From: Polytrichum commune
Taxonomy: Eukaryota > Streptophyta > Polytrichopsida > Polytrichales > Polytrichaceae
DNA length: 64,000 nucleotides
Direction of reading: 5' to 3'
Assembly (NCBI GenBank): GCA_950295325.1
Contig: OX485803.1
Location: 44,467,554-44,531,553 of the forward strand
Each line of letters opens with the position of its first letter. The first letter of the stretch is position 1. Shown here in pieces: positions 9,148 through 18,500 of this stretch. A program made the translations under genes and the position numbers. Under the pieces are notes generated by a model. It was not told the DNA's origin, did not search any database, and was given only the letters and a program-made list of their open reading frames with translations.

Positions 9148-12039
9148 ATATTGAGTGTAGTGTGTGCAAAGTCAAAACAATGCACATATTTGATCCAAGA
9201 ACAATTCAATGCCCATTTTTGGCTTGGGGTGAAACAACCCTTACAGTGGTACCTTGGAGGCAAGGCTACAATCATCCAACAAGGAAGCAATTTATGAGTT
9301 GGTTTGCCTTCCCCCCATTTTTGTGTGTGGTAGATACTTCTTTTTTTATAGGAGTCATGTACCTTGTGGTCACCTACATATATAAAATGTTTTTTCTTTG
9401 TATAGCAAGTATATTAAATATAATATTTAGTGGCACTTACTGTTTAGAGTTACCATTGCTATATATTTTTAGTCGTTGATGTAGTTTTTACTAAGTAACG
9501 TTGTTAGTGTTCTATAACATCCAAACTATCAATTTGACATTTGTTGGTAAACTATGAGATATGTAGTAAATTTCTATATATAACATTGAGTAATTCCTGA
9601 TAGTAAGTGATACGAAATACAATATTTAGTGTAGTACATAGGTATGTACTATGTAGAACCAATGATATGTTCAATTGCTCATCAAAGCATGTTATTTGTG
9701 GCATCTCTGTTAACTCATCCATCTTGGATGAAGGGACTTTAGTTCAAAAAAATCCCTATAAGGTTGAGTGCCAATCCCGGGGGGCACTAGCAGTATTCTA
9801 GAAACAACATGCGATAAAATATAGGGTATTTAATCTTCATTAAAGGTAAAATTTTGAAGAATTTTATATAAATATAAGGGGCGAATTAATGTTGGAAACC
9901 AATTATAAAAAAAATTAACCATTCAATATAACATGTGTAAGTGACCACATTTGGCTTCATCAAAGAAGATGGAGGGCTCAATTTTATTTTATGAAGGTTT
10001 CTCTTCATTAAGGATACTTTGAACTCCATTATGTTTAAACGTTGACACAAAGGGATATATTTGAGACAACGTTTGATGTTTGAAACTCTTTTGCAAATGT
10101 TGTAGGAATTCTTGCTATCTTGCAAATGTTGGACAATTGTGTTTCTTAACACAGTAAATTTTAAGGTTGCACTCTACTTGCATTTTCTATTTACAATCAT
10201 GTTGGTGTAATCAATTTCTATGGCGTTTTCTTCTTGCCATACCACAACAATGCAATCCCGTTGTTAAAATGCCGGTTCACAATGCACCCCCCCCCCAATC
10301 CAGAAATTAAAGGCTATAAAAAATTTGTAAGATAAATAAGGTATTCAATATTGAATGCATTCTAGAGTTCTAATTACCAATAAGGTATTAAAATTTTAAG
10401 CTCAATATATTTTTTCCTTCTTTAAGGACTCCTAATATTCTAATTCTTTAAGAAATATAACCCCCTTGAAAATAAGTGGTTGTCGCAGGTTTCTCCAAAA
10501 TTTTACTATGAGTGCCCCCCTCAGGGGGGGGGGGCTGATTCATTCCAATTTGACACTACTAGACTAATGTGGGATTTCTGGCTGTATTTTCGAAGTCAAC
10601 TTGTCTAAAATTTACCACATACATGTTATAGTACAATGTGTTGTGTTTTCACCTTTGCAATGGATGAATGAAGACACTACGAATCCCTAGCCACAAAGCA
10701 AGCTTGAAGATGGGCCTTGTTTGTTGTTTCCTCACAATTTATACATGAAGTCGCTACATCTTCTACTAATTCAGGTAATGTTGGCAACACTAATAAATAC
10801 AGAAGTTCCACATTCTTGAATTAGTGTGGTCGACTCTAAATTGAAGTGAACATTAATTAGGTTATATTGGATGTTGGATGTGTATAGATAAGTTGGTCAC
10901 ATCAATCATTACGTTACATCCTAAATAAAGTGTACCTTGAAGAAGAAATCTTGGTGTAGTATTGTTGCCTTTCAATTACCCACTTGCCATGGTAGAAATA
11001 ATTTTTAACTAGTGCTCAATTCAAATTTTGCATGGTCTAATACAACCAACTACAAAGAGAAAGTGAATTTAGTAAAATAATCATATGTAGGAACAATGAC
11101 TAGTCAAATATATGCTATGTATTTGAATTTAGGTTAGTTATATGAGTTCAAATGTATGCTCCAATAAGAGGAATGCAATAATTCATGAATGAGTTAATTT
11201 TGGGTGGGGTTTATTTTTGCCAATTTCAAGTAAAATTATAAACATCAATTTTCACTTTAAACACTTTTATACAACATCGTGAGCATGTCCGTATGTAATG
11301 GACCTCTTGGACGGTTAGGGTTAATCATTTCCGAAAGCGTCTCAAGAGGTGTAGCTTTCTCCTAGTATACTAAAATTGTATGGCCATGGATATGGGGAAC
11401 GTTACTCTAGGTGTTCATAGTAAACAAATGTGTTACTTTTCATTAGATAACCACACGTTTGCGGCCTTTGAGTCATGGTTCTATTTGTAAGTTTGTCTTT
11501 AGCAATGAACAATTATTTGTACTAGGATTTCATTTCACATCACCTAGTTGGGGGGGGGGGGGTTAAAAGACCTACCCCTTATAGGGTTGTTTCTTATTCA
11601 TCCCAATTCACTTCAATGTCTTTAGACTCCTATTTAGGAGTTAAGTTGGTTGTAGATAGTAATTCCGGGGCTCTACATTGTAACAAGTGTTTCCATCTTC
11701 CTCCTTGGCAATAGGTGTCATAAACCTCTACCCTCATTTGCACCCAAATAATGTAAACGTAAAAAAAAGTTGTAGTTGAAGGCTCCTATTAAATTTTGTT
11801 TCCCAACACCCAATTTAGAGAGTGTGGTAAAACCGACCATGCATAGGTTTATTGTTGAAACTTCCTAGTTTAACCTTAATTTAGACCTCTATTTAGATGC
11901 TCGTATTGGCTACAAATAACAAAACTTGAATCCTACATAGCAAATAAATGTTTTCATCCTCCCCCTTGGTAAGTGACACAAAACATCACCCAATGATGTT
12001 TCCTGCTCAAGCTTTTAACAAATATCTAATCTTGATATC
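9148..12039. other. non-coding stretch
   Basis: AT-rich DNA with no supportable gene. Long C or G runs occur at about 10286-10296, 10516-10532 and 11549-11562. The sequence near 9600-9640 is a diverged member of the ACACTAAATAT palindrome family. Confidence 0.5.
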
Positions 12040-12470
12040 TACCATGTGGCCATAATATTATGCAGCTGCATGGTTGTGTTTCATTCTATATTTCGCACCT
12101 AACATGGGCTTCCACTATATTACCTTCATGGGAAGAAGCTTAGAAAATAGGAAGAAACTAACACCGGTACGAATAATGAACAATGCCAATTTGAATAGTA
12201 AGAATAGTGTCAATAGTGTCAATATTTTCAATTAAAAGTATTATATTAATACTAATCCCAAGAAATAATACTTGGATGAACATAATTTATGCGAATGTTC
12301 ATGGGATGAACAATTATTCTTGCGCATAATGCCGGGAGTATAACCCTACCCAAATTTCCAAGTTTACTCTAAATGTATGAATAATAAATGAATATTTTAT
12401 TTTTTACAAAGGCACACATAATATAATTGACATATTCCAGGGTCATGGAACCGACCCGCATGGCTCAAAA
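12040..12470 (-). repeat. repeat family H, copy 1
   Basis: On the reverse strand this aligns with 59570-59985. Shared landmarks in order are GGTTCCATGACCC, TTTATTATTCATACATT, CTTGGAAATTTGG-type text, GTTATACTCC, a run of ACTATTCA-like units, TTTCTTCCCAT(A/G)AAGGTAA and ATATAGAATG(A/G)AACACAAC. No coding potential and no recognised ends, so the class is unknown. Confidence 0.7.
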
Positions 12471-12987
12471 AAGTTATGCAAGTCTTATAGTGCTTGAGAC
12501 CACTCAGGTCCCAGGTGGAAAACATAAAAGATGAACCATATGCAGACAAAGCAACACCATGAAATCCGGCCGGTAATTTAGTTAGAACACTGAATCCTTT
12601 GACTCTAAGGGACCTGGTAACGATGATTCATCAATGCCGAGGATGTCAAAGTCTTCTGCTGTAGATGAGTGGAGTTCACTGACTCACGTCTCACGGGAAT
12701 CCTGCAATTCTTCGGCAACTTATTGGTTGCACAAAGTAGAAAAATTTGTGCACTAATGGACTGAGAATTAAAGTATTAGCTGCACAAACAATATTATGCC
12801 ATCACATTTCTCTTTCTCTCTCTCTCATTCAATATTGTGGCTGAATCCAAAAAGCAATTGGGAAGTTCCTTTGCACTTCCAGTGGTCGTGGAGGTGCAAC
12901 CACGTCAAAGATCAGCAGGACAGTTGCTGGCCCTTGAGAGTTCATCATGGGCAGTCTATAAAGTACTTACCGGACACCAGTAATAAG

Positions 12988-13349
12988 TACACCCTAACCT
13001 CTGTAATGCCACCCTCCGTATTCTCAACTCCTTCTCTTATATTCCGAAACCCTAGGGAATGGATGTGCTCAGTTTAAATCTCTTTCCTTGTTGTCACATT
13101 TCTTTTCCATGTATCATGAATTTTGACATGAAAATACTCCACCAAAGAATTCAAACCACACACTTGCATGCATCACATTGTCATCATTGTCATTATTATC
13201 ATGATTGCAATGTTGACTTTGTGTTATTCCATGATGTCACATGCTACACTAATTCTCTATTATCATGCATCCATGTTAACATTGCATACCTCCATAATAT
13301 CACAAGCGCTTTGGTTGCACATTCATGATATTAAGGAGGTTAGAGTGTA
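12988..13349. mobile_element. TA-flanked MITE (Stowaway/mariner-like), copy 1
   Basis: The left end CACCCTAACCTCTGTAAT and the right end (reverse strand) CACTCTAACCTCCTTAAT are inverted repeats next to TA dinucleotides (12988-12989 and 13348-13349). A second copy in the opposite orientation lies at 20471-20812 with the same ends and internal landmarks. A TA duplication suggests mobilisation by a Tc1/mariner or pogo transposase. There is no coding capacity; the open frames here are incidental. Confidence 0.75.
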
Positions 13350-13453
13350 TAGTAGAGGCATCTATTCCCGATTAGGACCCCATTGGCAATCTATAGGGTA
13401 CTCGAATTTTGATTAGGTTAGGGCTAAATTTCAATCAAGCCAAAACTAATAGT

Positions 13454-14050
13454 GCCATGACACATGCCATGGTTTTGAGTGCTTGAAGTGAGGAGGAATG
13501 AGCGGTTAAAATGAGCTATTATGGCAGTCTCTAGACATTGGTGATATGTTTAGGCCAACTTTTTGGCTTAAAAAATTCATAATATTTTCAATTTAAGGAA
13601 TAAAATTACCAAAATTTTGTGGTCCTCTTGATTTCTATCTTCTTACATGTGGAAAAATTGCACCACCTTATACTTCTCCAATTTTGGCGCAAAATCTCTT
13701 AAGTGATCGGTTATGGGTGCCTTTCCTCTACCATTATTATTACCCAGATCAACACTTCGTTAGTACTCACTCACTGCATCATCTACCTATTGAGTAGAGG
13801 CGCTCATAACCGATCATAAAGAGATTCTCCGCTAGGTTTGGAGAAGTATAAGGAGGTGCAACTTTTTTCCCGTGTAGGTAGATAGAGATCGGGAGGACTG
13901 AACTTTTTTCGGTATTTTTATTATCGTGAAATTTGAAGTCAAAGTTGGCCTAAACATATCACCAATGTCTAGAGTCTGCAATAACCGCTCATTTTAACTG
14001 CTCATTACTCCTCACTTTGGCACTCAAATCCAAGACATGTTTCATGACGC
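13454..14050. mobile_element. foldback element, about 270-bp arms
   Basis: The left arm (13454-13732) and right arm (about 13793-14050) are imperfect inverted copies separated by a 60-bp spacer. Matching blocks include GACATTGGTGATATGTTTAG near 13537 and its complement near 13960, GGAGAAGTATAAGGAGGTGC near 13840 and its complement near 13665, and the ATAACCGATCA block next to the spacer. No gene lies in it. Transcription through it would yield a long hairpin RNA. No convincing target duplication was seen. Confidence 0.85.
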
Positions 14051-14282
14051 GATTGATTCTGTTCTAATTGAAATTGAGTCCCAACCTTATCAAAATTCCG
14101 GTACCCTAGAAATTGTTGATGGGTCTTGATCTAGAATAGGCACCTGTACTATATTAATATATTTCCTATCAAATTGTGGCACATTTTTCTGCGCGTAGGT
14201 TGACCTACCTGCTTTTGAGTCTCAATTGACTCATGACCCACACATATGCACTGAGATTGATAATGTCAACAAAATCAGAGGA

Positions 14283-14530
14283 TGGGACGGAGCAGTAGTA
14301 CCTGGGAAGTTTTTGGGCATAGTTGGTCAAGATCCTTGGTGATTCTAAATCCAGCCGGTTACATGTTGGCATCTTCCAGTTTTGCTTTATGCATTTGAGG
14401 TATATTCTATAGATTCCTCTAAAATGATCGGTAATTTCTCCTCTCCTGACGTCTCGAACTTCAACCGGTTATTTCTCAAACTCAACCGGTTCATCTGTAA
14501 CTAACTGACAGTTCTCTCGGGACAGTTGGA
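14283..14530 (-). repeat. repeat family A copy, reverse orientation
   Basis: In order on the plus strand this shows the reversed family A landmarks: TTTTTGGGCATAGTTGG, CCGGTTACATGTTGGCATC, GAGGTATATTCTATAGATTC, CTTCAACCGGTTATTTCTCA, AACTCAACCGGTTCATCTG, TAACTAACTGACAGTTCTC. It is uninterrupted, so it also serves as an empty-site reference for the insertion at 4401. No coding potential. Confidence 0.8.
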
Positions 14531-15504
14531 TGGAGCCAGAAGGTCGTAACTCTCCCAGTCGTGCTCATTAAGTTAGGTCAGGATGTAGACTTCGCAGCAG
14601 ATTCAAAGTTTAGGGTATCAGCTAACCCGGGTTGGATATCCAAGTAACTTAAAAAAGAACTTTGAGCATTGAGCAAGTCTTTGAATGATGAAGATCTGTA
14701 AGTTGTGATTATGCTGCTCATAGGACTGCAGTTTTCGGAACTTTGTAGTCGTGTCTAAGTCCGGTGGAAATGGCTGCTGTCGTCACCAGAGCAATGTACA
14801 GAGTCAAGTTGAAAGGCTTTCATCATCATCATCATCACAGTTGCAGTTTCTTGTGCATACCGATATTGCAGTTTCTATTTTAAGCACCACTTTCCCTGTG
14901 CCCTGATCCGTTTGGCGCCTTAGGACGAATGCTTTTCTCAACTTGGATACTCGCTGCTCCCTTTGTCGAACAAAAACTGATTGAATCAATCTCCTGTTGC
15001 AATAATTTCAGAACATCACATTTGCAATAAGTTAGTAAGTCAGTAGAGCATCTCTGAACTGAGGGCGAGGGAGGAGGGGCACTGGCACCGCCTCTCACAT
15101 GTGCGTGAGCTGTACACTTCAAGTGGTTGCAGTCTGCAAAAGATCGATACACTGTTTTGGTGTTCCTTGTTGATCACACAAGATGATTCAATCGCTTAGC
15201 TTCAATGTAGAATACGTGAAGACTCAAATATCGAAGTTGGGAGCCTTGCCGCCATCATTATGTTCACCTGAAATGGTTGGTCCAGTGGATGCTGCAAAAC
15301 TTTGATGATTCAGCTGCTTACACATGGAGAATTTCTTCTTCCACTTCTTAGCCGGAGTTAACTTGATGGGATGCCGCGTCTCTCTACCAGCTGCCACCCT
15401 GAGTGCTCCCACATATGAGATCTTGAGGGATAAATATATGCATAGCATTTAAGATTCATCATTTAAAAAGAATTCTTGCAGGTTTCTTCAAGTTTAGACT
15501 TTGA
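14531..15504. other. upstream region of the MFS gene
   Basis: No coding region recognised. A short TATA-like string, ATAAATATATGCAT, lies at about 15430-15443, some 65 bp before the proposed start codon, and is the best candidate core promoter element. An upstream non-coding exon cannot be excluded. Confidence 0.35.
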
Positions 15505-18500
15505 ATGCAGATCATTGAGATGGAATGGTTCCAGTGGTTTGGGAGTGGTCGCACACCCACCCTAATCCTGGTCAGCCTGGCCTTCATTATTGCACATGCG
15601 GATGAGGCATTGCTCCCAGGGGTTTACAGGGAGATTTCTTCGGCGTTGCACGTGTCGCCGGTGGGGCTAGGAACTCTTTCCATGATTAGGACAATGACCC
15701 AAGCTAGTTGCTCCCCACTAGCTGCGTACGCCGCCGTCCACCACAACAGGGTCAGTGTGATTTCTCTGGGTGCACTTCTGTGGACTTTGGCCACCTATGC
15801 CTCAGGGTTTTCATCTTCTTATGCGCAGGTATAAAAATCTAAATCCTCAGTCCTTCAAGTCTATTGCATCTTCTTTCTGTCTGTGCACCGATTTTCCCTC
15901 GACAAGTGTCTTAATACATCTTCTTCAGAAAATCCTCTTCCAACATTCATAGATCTTCTGTACACGAAGTTTTTCTGAGTAGTTATGATTGTTCCACTCT
16001 CACTCAACTTCCTGAATAGCTATAAATCGATTCCCAATTCTCTTGCATCTTCTGTACACCAAGTTTTTTCGTCTTCTAAATAGGTGCAAAACCAGTTCCA
16101 GCTCTCTTGCATCTTCTTCTCTGTACTAAGTGTTTCTGAATAGGTATTAATCCAGCCCAAATTCTCTTGGATCTTGTGTACAATAAGTCTTTCTTGGGAA
16201 TAGGTGTGAATTCAATCCCAACTCTCGCATCTTCTTCTGTGTACTAAGTTTTGGGAACACGTATAATTCCAGTCCCAAGTCTCTCGCAACTTGTGCACAC
16301 TAAGTTTTTTTTCCTGAATAGGTGTAATCCAATCCCAACTCTCTGGCATGTTCTGAAGTGGTGACTAATGGGAAACTAATGAACAAATTTATCTCTTTTC
16401 GATGTTTCTGGTCCTGGGTGACCGATCTCTGCAAGTTGGTCGCCGAAACTTCGAAGCAGCTCATTCGATGTTGACCAACTTGAAATGGTCACCGTCGTCC
16501 AAAAACAAGAAAATAACTAGCAATAATTACATCTTGGTCACCATTTCGAGTTGGTCACCTTCCTGTGTCCGAGTCCTTTTAAATCCACTTGGTTTTATGT
16601 CGAGTCCACTGTTGATACATACCCTTTGGGGTTTAACATCCGTTCAGTTCTTAGTCAATGTTTAGCTAATGATTCACTCAACCTTAAAATTAGGTCTTGC
16701 AACTATAAATATTTAGGAAAATACTAAAACTGCAATGATCTTATGTTTGGTAGGCATTGATTCAATGTTTAAAATGTGCTTTGATGCGATGGAATCAATG
16801 TGAAGGCACTGTTGATAATAGATGAATTTAGAGGTTTGTGATGGACATGATCATTCATGGTGGTCAAAATTCAGGTGATATTGTTTACAGGCTAGATTCA
16901 TCTCATATTTCAACCTCTTATAGGTCTTGCAACTATAAAATATAGCAAAAAAAAACAATAAAATTCCCATGGTCTTATGTTAGATAGATATTTCATTGAT
17001 CCACTGTTTAAAACATATTTTGATGTGATTGAACCACTGTGAAGTCAGTGTTGACGATAGATGTATCAATGTATTTTAGAGGTTTGTGAAGGACATGATC
17101 ATTCATGGTTGTCAAATCAAGGTGATATTCATAACCTGAATATTTTTTCTCACAGATTAATTAATTTCCTCTGTAATCAGATAGCAGCCTGCAGAGCACT
17201 GAACGGCCTCGGATTGGCACTTGCATTCCCAGCCATCCAGTCATTGGTTGCGGATTCAACAGAAACACACGAGCGAGGGTTTGCGTTTGGGGTTTTGCAA
17301 GCGGTGGGAAACGTGGGCGGGATTACAGGAGGCTTCTGTGCCATAATGCTGGCAGGCGTGCCTAACATACTTGGTGTTTCAGGTTGGCGATTTGCATTCC
17401 ACTTGGTTGGCACTATTAGTGTTGTGATAGGCTTCCTCGTATACTTTTTTGCCGTGGACCCCCGATTCGCAAACAGGCAACCTGAGTCCAGGTTAGTAAT
17501 TTTCCTACATGTCCCCAACTTGACATGCTAAGGTAGACATGCCTAATTTGGTAGCTTCTCTTAATCAAACACCTATGTTTGAGTGGTATATGGTTAGGTG
17601 TGGTACCAAGAACGGATACAAAAAGGCATGTATTCCTAAGAGATTGATCGAATTGCTCAAAATATGATAGCCATTCTACTAGGTTCAATAGTCAACATAA
17701 TTGGGGAATCTATATGACCACTTAATGAGCATGGGATTCTTCACTTTGATATGGAATAAGATATTCATATGAGCTCCAAAAATATGAGGAAAGTGGTTAC
17801 GGCCCCGATTTGGATTTGCTAACCATCTTGTGCTAATCATATGTTTCATAATCTAGGAGAACTAGGCTAGTCAGAAAGAGTAACTATCTTCCTTACTACG
17901 CCTAGAAGCCAACCATCTAAAAAACTAATGCAAGTGGCTATCGTTTAATGTCGTGTCCGGTGTTGTAATTACATACTCTTCAGGGTTCAATATCTTTATA
18001 GTGCTAATTCAACATTTAGCTTGAACGGATTCTTTTAAAATCGATTGGACTCATTTTTTTTTGTTTTAGGTCTTGTAACTATAAATTCTATTAGCCTTTT
18101 TGAAATTGCAACCCTATGTTTGATAAGCATTTCAGACTCTAGGTATGTGGGATCCCAACTTCACATGTTGCTGTGCCTAACAGATGTAGTACCCAAACTA
18201 ACACTAAACCTAAAACCAACACTATGTACCACTCCCATACATTTGAAACCCACAGATGTACAATGGGGATACATACTATTGGTTTTGAGTACACATACCT
18301 TATAAGCAATCATATCTGAAATTTAAATGCAAGTTGTAACAGTGTCGTAAATACATACTCTCCACGGTTTAATATCTCTGCAGTGCTAACTCAACTCAAT
18401 GAGCTTCAAAATGATTCATTCAACATTGGTGGAACTCACATGGCATCCTTTTTAGATCTTGAGACTTGCAGACATTAACTATAGAAACAAAAGTAGATAA

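Noticed and set aside
10270-10540. Opposed C-run and G-run that look like inverted repeats
   Set aside because: Only the homopolymer runs match; the flanking sequence does not form convincing terminal repeats and no target duplication is seen.
12796-13416. Three overlapping plus-strand frames of 82-93 codons
   Set aside because: They lie largely in the TA-flanked MITE, and the reverse copy at 20.5 kb yields similar incidental peptides; non-coding.
17177-17518. 113-codon frame antisense to MFS exon 2
   Set aside because: It is a shadow of a real exon on the other strand.
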